DNA of 64,000 nucleotides from Streptosporangium subroseum. Its GTDB lineage: Bacteria > Actinomycetota > Actinomycetes > Streptosporangiales > Streptosporangiaceae. Position 1 is the first letter of the stretch, and every line of letters starts with the position of its first letter. The stretch is taken from contig NZ_FZOD01000012.1 in assembly GCF_900188345.1 (NCBI RefSeq), positions 1 to 64,000 of the forward strand. The letters run 5' to 3'. Position numbers and translations under genes: made by a program. Shown piece by piece: positions 17,124-26,840 of this stretch. The notes under the pieces were generated by a model that worked only from the letters and a program-made list of their open reading frames with translations, searched no databases and was not told the origin of the DNA.

Positions 17124-18584
17124 GTGGCACCGACGCTCCGCACCGTTGTACGACGCCTGTCGCTCAAGCTCGGCGTGCTCTCGGGACAGGACGCGCTCGA
17201 CCGGCCGGTGCGCTGGGTGGCGGTCAGCGAGCTGGAGGATCCGACCCCGTTCCTGGAGGGCGCCGAGCTGGTCCTCACGACGGGCATGCGCCTCGACGCC
17301 CGCAACGCCGGATCCTACGTCGACCGGCTGGTCGGCAGGGAGGTCACCGGGCTCGGCTTCGGCATCGGCCTCGGACACGAGAAGATCCCGGCCGCGTTGG
17401 TGGACGCCGCGGCGCGGGCCGGGCTGCCGCTGATCGAGGTACCGCGAGACACCCCGTTCGTCGCGATCGGCAAGGTGGTCAGCGAGCTGCTCGCCGCCGA
17501 GCAGTACGACGAGATCAGCCGCGCCTTCGCGGCTCAGGGCCGTCTCACCCGCGCCGCCCTCCGCCCCGAGGGTCCGCAGGCGGTGATCGACCGTCTTGCC
17601 CGCGAGCTCGGAGGCTGGGCGCTCCTGCTCGACGAGGCGGGAGCCGTACGGCATGCGACAGGCAGGGGCGCGGCCGTCGCCGCCGAGGGCCTCCGTCCCG
17701 AGCTGGAGCGTCTGAGGAAGTCCGAGGGCAGGGGTGCGCCCACGAGCCTGGCGCTCTCCACGCCGCTGGAGCACGTCATCGTGCAGCCGCTCGGAGCCCG
17801 CCGGATCAGGGGCTTCTTCGCGGTCGGCCTGGAGCGGCCCTTCACGCCGGTCGCGCACACCGTGGTCAACGCCGCGGGGTCCCTGCTGACGCTCGCCATC
17901 GAGCACGGCGGGGAACATCTGGCCGCCGAGCGCCGGGTCCGCTCCGCGGTGCTCCGGTTGCTGCTGGCCGGGCAGGTGCAGGCCGGGAGGGAGACGCTGG
18001 AGCGGCTGGGCGACGGTTTCCCCTGCGGGCCGCTGGTGGTGATCGCCGCCGGGGGGGATGGGGAGGCGGTTCTGGAGGCCGGGGGCAACGAGTTCGCGGC
18101 GGCCGACGAGGGCAGGGTGGTCCTCGTCGTCCCGGCGGGCAGGGCTGACACCGTGGTCTCGGCGCTCCGGGATCACGGCCCGCTCGGGGTCGGCGCCACG
18201 GTGAGTCCCGAAGACCTGCGCACCGGACTCGAGCAGGCGGATCGGGCACTCGCCTCGGCCAGACGCGGGGCCGTGCCGGTCATGCGCTTCGCCGACCTCG
18301 CGGGACAGAGTCTGATGTCCCTGCTCGACCCCGACGTGACCGCGGCGTTCTCCTCCGCGCTGCTCGCCCCGCTCAGGGAGCACGGCTCCCGCGCGGACCT
18401 GCTGGCCTCTCTCCGCGCCTACCTGGAATGCAACGGCCACTGGGACGCGGCGGCCCAACGGCTCGGGGTGCACCGGCACACCCTGCGCTACCGCATGCGC
18501 CGCGCCGCCGAACTCCTCGGCCGGGACCTCGACGATCCGGCGGTCCGCGCCGAGCTGTGGGTCGCGCTGGCCGTGGCGGACTGA
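17124..18584 (+). CDS. PucR-family transcriptional regulator of the gabT region
   Basis: The roughly 486-residue protein has a PucR N-terminal domain (LRTVVRRLSLKLGVLSGQ... to about residue 115), a GGDEF-like middle (about 280-380) and the PucR C-terminal HTH (ASLRAYLECNGHWDAAAQRLGVHRHTL near 430-456). The start is placed at GTG 17124 because GGGGG at 17114-17118 then sits at SD distance; GTG 17118 is the alternative. The long upstream open frame is antisense to gabT. It is expected to activate gabT and perhaps the aldehyde dehydrogenase in response to GABA or polyamine breakdown products. Confidence 0.9.
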   Translation: MAPTLRTVVRRLSLKLGVLSGQDALDRPVRWVAVSELEDPTPFLEGAELVLTTGMRLDARNAGSYVDRLVGREVTGLGFGIGLGHEKIPAALVDAAARAGLPLIEVPRDTPFVAIGKVVSELLAAEQYDEISRAFAAQGRLTRAALRPEGPQAVIDRLARELGGWALLLDEAGAVRHATGRGAAVAAEGLRPELERLRKSEGRGAPTSLALSTPLEHVIVQPLGARRIRGFFAVGLERPFTPVAHTVVNAAGSLLTLAIEHGGEHLAAERRVRSAVLRLLLAGQVQAGRETLERLGDGFPCGPLVVIAAGGDGEAVLEAGGNEFAAADEGRVVLVVPAGRADTVVSALRDHGPLGVGATVSPEDLRTGLEQADRALASARRGAVPVMRFADLAGQSLMSLLDPDVTAAFSSALLAPLREHGSRADLLASLRAYLECNGHWDAAAQRLGVHRHTLRYRMRRAAELLGRDLDDPAVRAELWVALAVAD

Positions 18585-18748
18585 ACGGTCCTCACGCCAC
18601 GAACCGGGGCAGACCGCGGGGTCTGAGGCGTGATCGGGATGCTCGGGGGCCGGGACGGGGCGAACGGATCACGATGGTGCGGCCCGCGCCGGACGGCAGA
18701 TCGAGGCGCGCGGGAGGGACAGAGCGTCTCGGCGAGCCCAATGCCGAA

Positions 18749-19375
18749 TCAGGACTTGTCGGCCAGGTAGCGGGAGACGGTGGCGCGGGTGACCGCGTCG
18801 TAGGTGCCGCTGTCACGCAGGTGCCCGGCGCGCTCAAGGCTGATCGCGCCCTGGGCTGCGGCCCACAGGGCGTCGGCGATCTTCCTGGGCTGGATCGGGA
18901 TGATGTATCCCGCCGAGATGCAGTCGGCGATCACCCGGTCGAGGACGTTGAGCGCGGCACGGGCGAGCGTCCTGGCCCGCTCGCTCGGCGCGAAGCCCGG
19001 GATCGCCCGCTCGAACATCAGGGCGTAGTAGCCGGGCTCGGCCAGAGCGGCGTCCCGGTAGGCGGGACCGAGCGCGCTGAGGTGCTCAAGGGCGTTCTTA
19101 CGCGGGGGCACGGCCTCCAGGCGGCGCCGGAACCGTTCGAAGCCCTCCAGGTAGAGCGCCTCGGCGAGCCCTTCCTTGCTGCCGAACATGGTGTAGATGA
19201 CGGTCGTCGAGCATCCGGCCTCGGTGGCGATGCGGCGCATCGACAGGCTCTCGGGCCCGATGGTGACGAGAAGCTGGCTGGCGACGTCGAGCAGCTTTCC
19301 GCGGAGCTCGTCCTGCGAGGCTCGTTCGCCCAGTAGATAGGCACCCTGAAGGCCGCGCGGCGCCGAGGAGGTCAT
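18749..19375 (-). CDS. TetR/AcrR-family regulator (WHG-type C-terminal domain)
   Basis: The 208-residue protein has a TetR HTH at about residues 26-72 (GKLLDVASQLLVTIGPESLSMRRIATEAGCSTTVIYTMFGSKEGL). The C-terminal region (EPGYYALMFERAIPGF...) resembles the WHG domain. It is divergent from the aldehyde dehydrogenase gene, with a 214-bp gap that holds a 7-bp dyad. The target is unknown but is probably itself and/or the neighbouring dehydrogenase. Confidence 0.85.
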   Translation of the reverse strand: MTSSAPRGLQGAYLLGERASQDELRGKLLDVASQLLVTIGPESLSMRRIATEAGCSTTVIYTMFGSKEGLAEALYLEGFERFRRRLEAVPPRKNALEHLSALGPAYRDAALAEPGYYALMFERAIPGFAPSERARTLARAALNVLDRVIADCISAGYIIPIQPRKIADALWAAAQGAISLERAGHLRDSGTYDAVTRATVSRYLADKS

Positions 19376-19555
19376 GCGCCCACGCCCTTCCGTCTCAAAG
19401 TTCCTTCGATGACTTAGCCACGCTGGAGATGATTCAAACCGGCGCCGTGTAAGGAATATCCCCTAATGCCCATGTTTTTGTTACAGGGCCGGGCGGGAGG
19501 CTGTTTTATGCGTAACGGCGCGCCGGTGCAGATCTCTTATGCGAAGTGGAGCAAC

Positions 19556-19575
19556 GCCACGTCCGGGCACGTGGC
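19556..19575. promoter_or_regulatory. Putative operator dyad before the aldehyde dehydrogenase
   Basis: GCCACGT and ACGTGGC are separated by 6 bp, ending 14 bp upstream of ATG 19590. The position overlaps the expected 5' leader, so binding here would block transcription or expose a small hairpin. Confidence 0.45.
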
Positions 19576-19589
19576 ATACCGTCGGGGCC

Positions 19590-21017
19590 ATGGACGTGCG
19601 CCCCTTCTGGCTCGCCGGTCGCCCCACCTCCGGGGACGCCGAGCTGACCGTGACCAACCCGTATGACGGCAGTGTCGTCGCCGTCTGCTCCGTGCCGACC
19701 GAGAGTCAGGTCGCCGAGGCCGTCGCCGCCGCCGCGGCCGTGCGGAAGGAGGCCGCCGCGCTCCCGATCCACGTGCGGGCCGAGGCGCTCGCCCACGTCT
19801 CGCGCCGTCTGGCCGAGCGCGCCGACGAGATTGCCCACCTGATCACGGCGGAGAACGGTAAACCGATCTTCTGGGCCCGCGGTGAGGTCAACCGCGCGAT
19901 CTCCACCTTCCGGTTCGCCGCCGAGGAGACCCGCCGCCAGGGTGGCGAGACCATGCGCCTGGACACCGAGGCCGCCGCCACCGGCCGCCTCGCCTACATC
20001 TCGCGCGTCCCGCACGGCCCAATCCTGGCGATCGCGCCGTTCAACTTCCCGCTCAACCTGGTGGCCCACAAGGTCGCCCCGGCCATCGCGGTCGGCGCCC
20101 CGATCATCATCAAGCCCGCTCCGGCGACGCCGATCTCCTCGCTGGTGCTGGGTGAGATCCTGGCCGAGACCGGACTGCCCGAGGGCATGTTCTCCGTGCT
20201 TCCGGTGCCCAACGACCGTGCCGCCGACCTGGTCGACGACCCGCGCCTGCCGGTCGTCTCCTTCACCGGCTCCAGCCCGGTCGGCTACGCGATCATGGAT
20301 CGCGTCCCGCGCAAGCACGTCACCCTGGAACTCGGCGGCAACGCCGCCGCGGTCGTGCTCGCCGACGCCGATCTCGACTGGGCCGCCTCGCGGGTGGCGC
20401 TGTTCTCCAACTACCAGGCCGGACAGAGTTGCATCGCGGTCCAGCGGGTGATCGTCGAGGAGTCCGTGCACGACGACTTCGTGTCCAGACTGGTTCCGGC
20501 CGTCGAGGCCCTGGTCACCGGAGATCCCGCCGACGAGAAGACGCAGGTCGGGCCGTTGGTCTCGGTCGCGGCCGCCGAGCGGGTGGAGCAGTGGGTCAAC
20601 GAGGCCGTCGCCGCCGGCGCCCGCCTCCTGACCGGCGGCACCCGCGACGGCGCCACCGTCGCGCCGACCGTCCTCACCGACGTGCCGCGGGACGCCAAGG
20701 TCTCCCGCGAGGAGGTCTTCGGCCCCGTGATGATCATTCAGACCGTGTCCGGGGTGGACGAGGCGTTCGCCGCGGTCAACGACTCCAGGTACGGCCTGCA
20801 GGCAGGGGTGTTCACCCGCAGCCTGGACAACGCCTTCCGGGCCAACCGGGAGATCGAGGCCGGTGGTGTGATCATCGGCGACGTCCCGTCCTACCGCGCC
20901 GACCAGATGCCCTACGGCGGGGTCAAGGAGTCGGGATCCGGCCGCGAGGGCCTCCGCTCGGCCATGGCCGACTTCACCTACGAGAAGGTCATGGTCCTCA
21001 CCGGCCTGACCCTCTGA
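19590..21017 (+). CDS. NAD(P)-dependent aldehyde dehydrogenase (succinate-semialdehyde dehydrogenase-like)
   Basis: The 475-residue ALDH-superfamily protein has PFNFPLNLVAHKVAPA, FTGSSPVG, the general-base segment VTLELGGNAAAVV and the catalytic cysteine in GQSCIAVQ near residue 285. Start 19590 (MDVRPFWLAG) is favoured over the in-frame ATG at 19539 because GGGG precedes it and homology-like sequence begins there. With gabT 2.5 kb upstream, oxidation of GABA- or aminovalerate-derived semialdehyde is likely. Substrate specificity is not readable. Confidence 0.88.
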   Translation: MDVRPFWLAGRPTSGDAELTVTNPYDGSVVAVCSVPTESQVAEAVAAAAAVRKEAAALPIHVRAEALAHVSRRLAERADEIAHLITAENGKPIFWARGEVNRAISTFRFAAEETRRQGGETMRLDTEAAATGRLAYISRVPHGPILAIAPFNFPLNLVAHKVAPAIAVGAPIIIKPAPATPISSLVLGEILAETGLPEGMFSVLPVPNDRAADLVDDPRLPVVSFTGSSPVGYAIMDRVPRKHVTLELGGNAAAVVLADADLDWAASRVALFSNYQAGQSCIAVQRVIVEESVHDDFVSRLVPAVEALVTGDPADEKTQVGPLVSVAAAERVEQWVNEAVAAGARLLTGGTRDGATVAPTVLTDVPRDAKVSREEVFGPVMIIQTVSGVDEAFAAVNDSRYGLQAGVFTRSLDNAFRANREIEAGGVIIGDVPSYRADQMPYGGVKESGSGREGLRSAMADFTYEKVMVLTGLTL

Positions 21018-21107
21018 GCTCTCTGAAAAACCGCTGCCGATCACTGAGCGGGGGTGGGTCCTGTCCTGCGTGCCCACCCCGGCCGGTGCCGGGGATCCTC
21101 GATGAGC

Positions 21108-21184
21108 CACCGGACGGTCTGCAGCCCGTCCGGTGCCAGCGGGCTCCACCACCGGACCGGGTTCATCAGGCTCGCCTGTGAACC
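21108..21184. terminator. Paired hairpins between convergent genes
   Basis: Two stems lie in the gap between the aldehyde dehydrogenase and the opposing small gene: CACCGGACGG (21108-21117) with CCGTCCGGTG (21126-21135), and GGTTCA-T-CAGG with CCTG-TGAACC (21160-21184). They fit terminators for the two convergent units. Confidence 0.7.
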
Positions 21185-21221
21185 ACCGTGGTCACGGGGT
21201 GACTCTGCCCAAGATCCAGGA

Positions 21222-21407
21222 TCAGTGCCCGAGCAGGCCACCGGCGAGCTTGGTGAGGTCCTGAGGGTTCAGGCCAAGCTTGCTCAGCTGCTCCATGTGC
21301 TGGTCGGTGTCGATCTGCGGGGGCAGCTGCTTGTCGGCCTGCTGCGCCAGGGCGTTGTCGCCACGGGAGCGGAGCATCTCAACGATCTTGCTCTTCTCAA
21401 TCTTCAT
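21222..21407 (-). CDS. Small conserved-looking helical protein (61 aa)
   Basis: The product starts MKIEKSKIVEML and is rich in charged and helix-forming residues (RSRGDNALAQQADKQLPP, then HMEQLSKLGL and DLTKLAGGLLGH). AGAAAGG lies about 8 nt upstream of ATG 21407. The longer open frame upstream lacks protein-like character. The family is not recognised, though small proteins of this style occur in actinobacteria. The 309-bp gap upstream (21408-21716) shows no other gene. Confidence 0.7.
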   Translation of the reverse strand: MKIEKSKIVEMLRSRGDNALAQQADKQLPPQIDTDQHMEQLSKLGLNPQDLTKLAGGLLGH

Positions 21408-21716
21408 GGTGATGCCTTTCTGAGGATCACGGATGTCCGAAGACCGCTGACGGTGGTCGCTGGGACCGCCTGATGAAAGGTGGTCACCTTGCCAGACGAC
21501 CTGCATCCGAACGACGGCTGCGGTCAACGATCGGGGCGTTTCTGAGCCGATGGTGCAGATCGTTAATCCTGCAGCCGACATCGTCGACTCCCCCCGTGAT
21601 GACCTGCCCCGGTTTATGTGGTGCCACTCCGTGAGGCGCCGTCTTGATCCTTGAAAACCTGATCATCCCGCTTTGCGAATCGTTGATCCACGCCCTCTCC
21701 TGCCGCCCCCGTGGGG

Positions 21717-22934
21717 TTACGAGTTCTGGGCGGTGGCGTAGAGCTGCTTGGCCGACTCGCCGAAGTACGGCCCGTACATGGTGCGGCGGTCGTCGCTGTA
21801 TTTGAAACTGCTCACCGAGGTGAGCGTGCCGCGCCCGGTGGCGGGGTCGAAGCCGCTCAGCCAGGGGCCGCCGCTGGACCCGGCGGTCATGTCGCAGCGC
21901 AGGCCCTGGTCGTTGGTCTGGTCGTTGGGGTCGTCGCGGAGCGAACCGGCGCAGTAGACCAGGTGCTCGCCGTTGTAGGGCGAATCGGCGGGAAAGCCGA
22001 AGCCGTAGGTCTGGCGTCCCCTGGGCGCGCCGAAGGTGATGTCCTGGCCGCCCACGGCGTCGCCCAGGTGCGTGCCGTTCCTCGGGTTGACCGCCACCAT
22101 GCCGACGTCGTGGCTGTCGTCCGCGCTGCGCGACCACGAACCCGCGACGAACATGCGGCGCGCGGTGAACTGCCCGTAGGGCTGACGCCCCGCGTCATAG
22201 CCGGGGACGAAGATCCAGTTGTCGGCCCACGCACCGGTGCCGTCCTTGACGCAGTGCCCGGCGGTCACCACGAGATCCCGGTTGGCCCCCTTGACCGAAC
22301 TCGCCGAGCACACGAAGTCCGTTCCGCCGAGGGTGAGGAAGACCCGTCCCGTGGTGCGGGCCACGGAGCCGCCCGCGTTCCAGCGGGCCCCGCTGATGCG
22401 GGCCGCGGAACCGCGCAGGTGTCCGCGGGCCTCTCCGGCGGGGGCGACCCGGTGGCCGGCCGGGACGGCGGGCCACTTGGCCATCTCGATCGCCGCTTTG
22501 GACAGGCGATTCGGGACGGTGGGCTGTCGGGGAATCCCGGCGGTGAGCCCGAGCGGACCGGCCGGGGCGGTGGGTCTGGTGGGCCGCCCTGACATCCCGG
22601 TCGCCGCCCTGGGCGGACCGGCCGGGATGGTGAGTCTCCCCAGCATCCCGGTCACCGTCCCGAGCGGATCGATCGGGACGGCGCCCGCCATCCGGCGAGG
22701 GGTCCAGTAGCTGAGCACACGACGCCGGTCCGAGGTGCCGGGGGCGGTCATGTGCTCGACGACGTCTGGTCTGCCGGGGACGGCGACCGAGGCCTTCCCC
22801 GCGGGCTGGACGGGCTGGGTGGGAGTGTCTGCGGCCTGCTGCCTGTGCTCCGTGGCCGTGGCGCCGATCATGGGGGCGCACAGCAACCCGGCGACGAGCG
22901 AAGCAGTCGCAAGCAGGGGGAGGCTCGGGGTCAT
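21717..22934 (-). CDS. Secreted trypsin-fold serine protease (paralogue 1)
   Basis: The 405-residue exported protein has a signal peptide (residues 1-28), a Pro/Thr-rich linker with loose repeats around residues 35-130, and a chymotrypsin-fold protease domain from about 165. The triad is visible as His in VVTAGHCV, Asp in DDSHDVGMV and Ser in AGSSGGPW. An Asp lies six residues before the catalytic Ser (CDMTAGSS), compatible with basic P1 specificity by the trypsin numbering, but this is inference. A close paralogue follows upstream on the same strand. Confidence 0.9.
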   Translation of the reverse strand: MTPSLPLLATASLVAGLLCAPMIGATATEHRQQAADTPTQPVQPAGKASVAVPGRPDVVEHMTAPGTSDRRRVLSYWTPRRMAGAVPIDPLGTVTGMLGRLTIPAGPPRAATGMSGRPTRPTAPAGPLGLTAGIPRQPTVPNRLSKAAIEMAKWPAVPAGHRVAPAGEARGHLRGSAARISGARWNAGGSVARTTGRVFLTLGGTDFVCSASSVKGANRDLVVTAGHCVKDGTGAWADNWIFVPGYDAGRQPYGQFTARRMFVAGSWSRSADDSHDVGMVAVNPRNGTHLGDAVGGQDITFGAPRGRQTYGFGFPADSPYNGEHLVYCAGSLRDDPNDQTNDQGLRCDMTAGSSGGPWLSGFDPATGRGTLTSVSSFKYSDDRRTMYGPYFGESAKQLYATAQNS

Positions 22935-22989
22935 GAATCCCGAGTTTGCACTACCGCATGTGTTCTTGCGACTACTTTAGGTAAATCTT

Positions 22990-24066
22990 CTAGGGAGTGC
23001 CGGTGCTCTGCGCGGCCTGGTAGACGGCTCGCGCGTCGGTCCCGAAATAGGGGCCGAACATCCATCCGGTGGCGAAGTTGTACTTGAAGCTGTTCACCGA
23101 GTTCAGGGTGCCCAGGCCGGTGCTCTCGTTGAAGTTGAGGAACCAGGGCCCGCCGCTTGATCCGCCGGTCGTGTTGCAGTTCATGCCGATGTCACGGGAC
23201 ATCAGGATGTCGTCGAAGGCCCGCCCGCTGCAGTAGATCAGCTTGGAGCCGTCGTAGGGACTGGCCGACGGGTAGCCGAAGGAGTGCATCTGCTGCCGCC
23301 GGGACTGGTTGAAGGAGACGCCCTGGCCGCCGACCACGTCGGTCAGCGACTTGCCGTTCAGCGGCGCCACCACGGCGGCGGCCACGTCGTAGTTGATGTC
23401 CTCACTGTTGTTCCACTGCGGGGTGGTGTAGAGGGTGGTCGCCACCCACGTGCCGTACGGACGGTCGCCGTCCTGGTAACCCGGCACGAACACCCAGTTG
23501 TCGTGGAAGGCGCCGCCCATCCTCACGCAGTGCCCGGCCGTGATCACGGTGCTCTTGTTCTCGCTGGTCACGGCATTCGCGGAGCAAGAGGCGTTGCGGC
23601 CCTGATAGACGAAGAAGACCCGCCCGACGGTTTTCGCGATCGCTCCACCGCGGGTCCACCGCGCTCCGGTGGAGGCGCGTGCGAACGCGGATCCCCGGGC
23701 GACCGCGACGGTGTCGCCGTCCGGTGAGGTCGCGGGGACGGAGACGGGGTCGGCCGCGGTCTGAGCCGCGATCGCCGCCGCGGCGAGCCGGATGCCCTCC
23801 TTCTTGGGGGCGAGGGTGTCGAGCGGCTGGGCCGCCTCCATCTTCGCCTCGGTCCAGTAGTGCTGGACCGTTTTCTGTTCGGTCTTCGTGTCGGCGGCCT
23901 CCTCCTCGACCGGCTTGGGGGCGGCGGGCGCGGCGGCGGCGCCCGTGGTCGTGCCCGCGGCGGTGCCGACGGTGCTCGCGCCGGCGCCGTGCGCGACCGC
24001 CGTGGAGAGCAGAGCGCTGCCCGCGACGAGGGTGAGAATGGGGACCAAGTGTGCCGTGCGACGCAT
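22990..24066 (-). CDS. Secreted trypsin-fold serine protease (paralogue 2)
   Basis: This 358-residue exported protein has a signal peptide ending near residue 31, an Ala/Pro-rich propeptide or linker, then a protease domain with His in VITAGHCV, Asp in NYDVAAAVV and Ser in TTGGSSGGPW. It shares the same motif order and C-terminal ending (SFKYNF...GPYFG...VYQAAQ) as the neighbour at 21717, so the pair is a tandem duplication. Here Asn replaces Asp six residues before Ser, hinting at different specificity. Genes are 55 bp apart and probably cotranscribed. Confidence 0.9.
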   Translation of the reverse strand: MRRTAHLVPILTLVAGSALLSTAVAHGAGASTVGTAAGTTTGAAAAPAAPKPVEEEAADTKTEQKTVQHYWTEAKMEAAQPLDTLAPKKEGIRLAAAAIAAQTAADPVSVPATSPDGDTVAVARGSAFARASTGARWTRGGAIAKTVGRVFFVYQGRNASCSANAVTSENKSTVITAGHCVRMGGAFHDNWVFVPGYQDGDRPYGTWVATTLYTTPQWNNSEDINYDVAAAVVAPLNGKSLTDVVGGQGVSFNQSRRQQMHSFGYPSASPYDGSKLIYCSGRAFDDILMSRDIGMNCNTTGGSSGGPWFLNFNESTGLGTLNSVNSFKYNFATGWMFGPYFGTDARAVYQAAQSTGTP

Positions 24067-24249
24067 TTGTACCTCCCGAGACCTGATGCTGTTTCGGGAA
24101 GCTAGTGCGCTACGTATCCGTATTTCTCCGGCTTTACAACTATTGATATAGGTAGATTCGGACTTAAATAGCGCCTTTCATCGCGCGTTCCACGCCTTAC
24201 AGATTTTGGTCCGATTGGACAGCTGGACGTCAGCCGAGAGAATGGTGCG

Positions 24250-25434
24250 GTGCAGTCAGACACCGTTCGTTCCGTCGTCCTGCTGGGCTCGACCGGCTCC
24301 GTCGGGACCCAGTCCCTTGATGTCATCGCCCGTAACCCCGGCGGTTTCCGGGTGGCGGCGCTCGCCGCGGGAGGTGGCCGGATCGACCTGCTGGCTCGCC
24401 AGGCGGCCGAGTTCCGGCCCGACGCGGTCGCCGTCGCCGACGCCGACGCCGTGCCCGCGCTGCGGGCGGCGCTGGCCGCGCACGGCGTGACCGCCAAGGT
24501 GCTCGCCGGGCCCGAAGGGGTCGCCGAGGCCGCGGCCTGGCCGTCCGACATCGTGCTCAACGGCATCACCGGCGCGCTGGGGCTGACGTCGACGCTGGCC
24601 GCGCTGGAAGCGGGCAGGGTGCTCGCCCTCGCCAACAAGGAGTCCCTGATCATCGGGGGGCCGCTGGTGAAGCGCCTGGCCAAGCCGGGGCAGCTGATCC
24701 CGGTCGACTCCGAGCACGCCGCGCTCGCCCAGTGCCTGTGGGCCGCCAGCCCCACCGGTCCCGCCGCGTCGGCCGTGCGCCGCCTGCTCGTCACCGCGAG
24801 TGGCGGCCCCTTCCGCGGCAGATCGCGTTCGGAGCTCGGCGACGTGACCCCGGAGCAGGCCCTGGCCCACCCCACCTGGTCGATGGGCCCGGTCATCACG
24901 GTGAATTCCGCCACGCTCGTGAACAAGGGCCTGGAGGTCATCGAGGCGCATCTGCTCTTCGACATCGGCTTCGACCGGATCGACGTCGTGGTCCATCCGC
25001 AGTCGGTCATTCACTCGATGGTGGAGTTCGTGGACGGCTCGGTCATCGCCCAGGCCAGCCCGCCCGACATGCGGCTGCCCATCGCGCTCGCACTCGGCTG
25101 GCCGGAGCGGATCGCCGACGCCGCCCCCTCGGTCGACTGGACCAGGGCCCACACCTGGACCTTCGAACCGCTCGACGACGAGGCCTTCCCCTCCGTCGCG
25201 CTGGCCCGCCACGTCGGTTCCGCGGGCGGAACGGCCCCGGCCGTCTACAACGCCGCCAACGAGGTCTGCGTGGAGGCCTTCATGGCCGGTCGGCTGCCGT
25301 TCCTCGCGATCGTGGACACCGTGGCCGCGGTGGTCTCCGAACACACCGTCACCGCGGCCGGTTCGGTCGCCGAGGTGCTCGATGCGGACACTTGGGCACG
25401 GGTAAGGGCACGGGAGCTCACCATGACTGCCTAG
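24250..25434 (+). CDS. dxr: 1-deoxy-D-xylulose 5-phosphate reductoisomerase
   Basis: The 394-residue enzyme of the MEP isoprenoid pathway converts DXP to 2-C-methyl-D-erythritol 4-phosphate with NADPH. Clear family segments are [15 protein letters not shown] at the N-terminus, [12 protein letters not shown], the metal/substrate loop PVDSEHAA, and [10 protein letters not shown] and HPTWSMG in the catalytic domain. Full length matches the family. GTG 24250 follows GAGAGAATGG. It is followed after only 33 bp by ispG, without the site-2 protease gene commonly found between them. Confidence 0.97.
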   Translation: MQSDTVRSVVLLGSTGSVGTQSLDVIARNPGGFRVAALAAGGGRIDLLARQAAEFRPDAVAVADADAVPALRAALAAHGVTAKVLAGPEGVAEAAAWPSDIVLNGITGALGLTSTLAALEAGRVLALANKESLIIGGPLVKRLAKPGQLIPVDSEHAALAQCLWAASPTGPAASAVRRLLVTASGGPFRGRSRSELGDVTPEQALAHPTWSMGPVITVNSATLVNKGLEVIEAHLLFDIGFDRIDVVVHPQSVIHSMVEFVDGSVIAQASPPDMRLPIALALGWPERIADAAPSVDWTRAHTWTFEPLDDEAFPSVALARHVGSAGGTAPAVYNAANEVCVEAFMAGRLPFLAIVDTVAAVVSEHTVTAAGSVAEVLDADTWARVRARELTMTA

Positions 25435-25467
25435 ACTGGGAGCGTCTCCGACTCTCAAGGGTTGAAA

Positions 25468-26637
25468 ATGACTTCTGTTGCTCTCGGGATCCCGTCCGTC
25501 AGGACCAGGCCGATCGCCGAGCGACGTAAATCTCGTCAGATCATGGTCGGTTCCGTTCCGGTGGGTGGGGACGCGCCGGTCTCCGTGCAGTCGATGACCA
25601 CCACGGTCACCGCCGATATCAATGCAACGCTCCAACAGATCGCCGAGTTGACCGCGTCGGGCTGTCAGATCGTGCGGGTGGCCGTGCCCACCCAGGACGA
25701 CGCCGACGCGCTGGCCACCATCGCGCGCAAGTCGCAGATCCCGGTGATCGCCGATATCCACTTCCAGCCCAAGTACGTCTTCGCCGCGATCGCGGCGGGC
25801 TGCGCGGCGGTCCGGGTCAATCCGGGCAACATCAAGAAGTTCGACGACAAGGTCGGGGAGATCGCCCGGGCCGCCGCCGACCACGGGGTGCCGATCCGGA
25901 TCGGCGTCAACGCCGGCTCGCTGGATCCCCGCCTGCTGGCCAAGTACGGCAAGGCCACCCCCGAGGCGCTGGTGGAATCGGCGCTGTGGGAGTGCTCTTT
26001 GTTCGAGGAGCACGACTTCCGCGACATCAAGATCTCGGTCAAGCACAACGACCCGGTCGTGATGATCCAGGCCTATCGGCTGCTGGCGGCCCAGTGCGAA
26101 TACCCGCTCCACCTCGGCGTCACCGAGGCGGGCCCGACCTTCCAGGGCACGATCAAGTCCGCGGTGGCGTTCGGTGCGTTGCTGGCCGAGGGGATCGGCG
26201 ACACCATCCGGGTGTCGTTGTCGGCGCCGCCGGTGGAGGAGGTCAAGGTCGGCAACCAGATCCTGGAGTCGCTGAACCTGCGTGAGCGTGGTCTGGAGAT
26301 CGTCTCCTGTCCCTCCTGCGGGCGGGCCCAGGTGGATGTGTACACGCTGGCCGAGCAGGTCCAGGCCGGGCTTGAGGGACTGAAGGTGCCGCTGCGCGTC
26401 GCGGTGATGGGCTGCGTCGTCAACGGTCCCGGCGAGGCCCGTGAGGCCGATCTCGGGGTCGCCTCGGGCAACGGCAAGGGCCAGATCTTCGTCAAGGGTG
26501 AGGTCATCAAGACCGTTCCCGAGTCCCAGATCGTCGAGACCCTGATCGAGGAGGCCCTGCGCCTGGCCGAAAAGATGGGCGTCGACGTCGACCTGGACGA
26601 CGACGACGCTCCCGGTCCCCAGGTCATCGTCCGTTAG
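25468..26637 (+). CDS. ispG: (E)-4-hydroxy-3-methylbut-2-enyl-diphosphate synthase (flavodoxin/ferredoxin)
   Basis: The 389-residue iron-sulfur enzyme converts MEcPP to HMBPP in the MEP pathway. It shows the N-terminal [19 protein letters not shown], the TIM-barrel segment VRVNPGNIK, and the [4Fe-4S] cysteines in CPSCGR and in [12 protein letters not shown] 25468 is preceded by AAGGG; a TTG two codons earlier is possible. It is the second gene of the dxr unit, and a strong terminator follows at 26807. Confidence 0.97.
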   Translation: MTSVALGIPSVRTRPIAERRKSRQIMVGSVPVGGDAPVSVQSMTTTVTADINATLQQIAELTASGCQIVRVAVPTQDDADALATIARKSQIPVIADIHFQPKYVFAAIAAGCAAVRVNPGNIKKFDDKVGEIARAAADHGVPIRIGVNAGSLDPRLLAKYGKATPEALVESALWECSLFEEHDFRDIKISVKHNDPVVMIQAYRLLAAQCEYPLHLGVTEAGPTFQGTIKSAVAFGALLAEGIGDTIRVSLSAPPVEEVKVGNQILESLNLRERGLEIVSCPSCGRAQVDVYTLAEQVQAGLEGLKVPLRVAVMGCVVNGPGEAREADLGVASGNGKGQIFVKGEVIKTVPESQIVETLIEEALRLAEKMGVDVDLDDDDAPGPQVIVR

Positions 26638-26806
26638 CGGCTCCGCCCCGAGGCCGACCGGGTTCTCCGCGATCAGGAGCAGCACCTGCCCCTGAGCCGA
26701 CCCGGTCAAGGCTCGGAGGCCCCGTCGGGGACCGCTGGTCGACGGCGCCTCCGGTGACACTCCGAGGTGAAGCGCTCCCCGCGGGCGAATCCGAAGAATT
26801 CCACAC

Positions 26807-26840
26807 AGTGCGGGCCCGCGCCTCTGCGCGGGCCCGCACT
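26807..26840 (+). terminator. Terminator of the dxr-ispG unit
   Basis: A perfect 15-bp stem (26807-26821 with 26826-26840), CTCT loop, followed by GTTGTT. The rest of the gap 26638-27017 shows no gene. Confidence 0.88.

Noticed and set aside
24256..26760. 834-codon open frame on the minus strand opposite dxr and ispG
   Set aside because: It is an antisense shadow created by high third-position GC of two highly conserved genes; its sequence is Arg/Gly/His/Asp-rich low complexity with no family motif.
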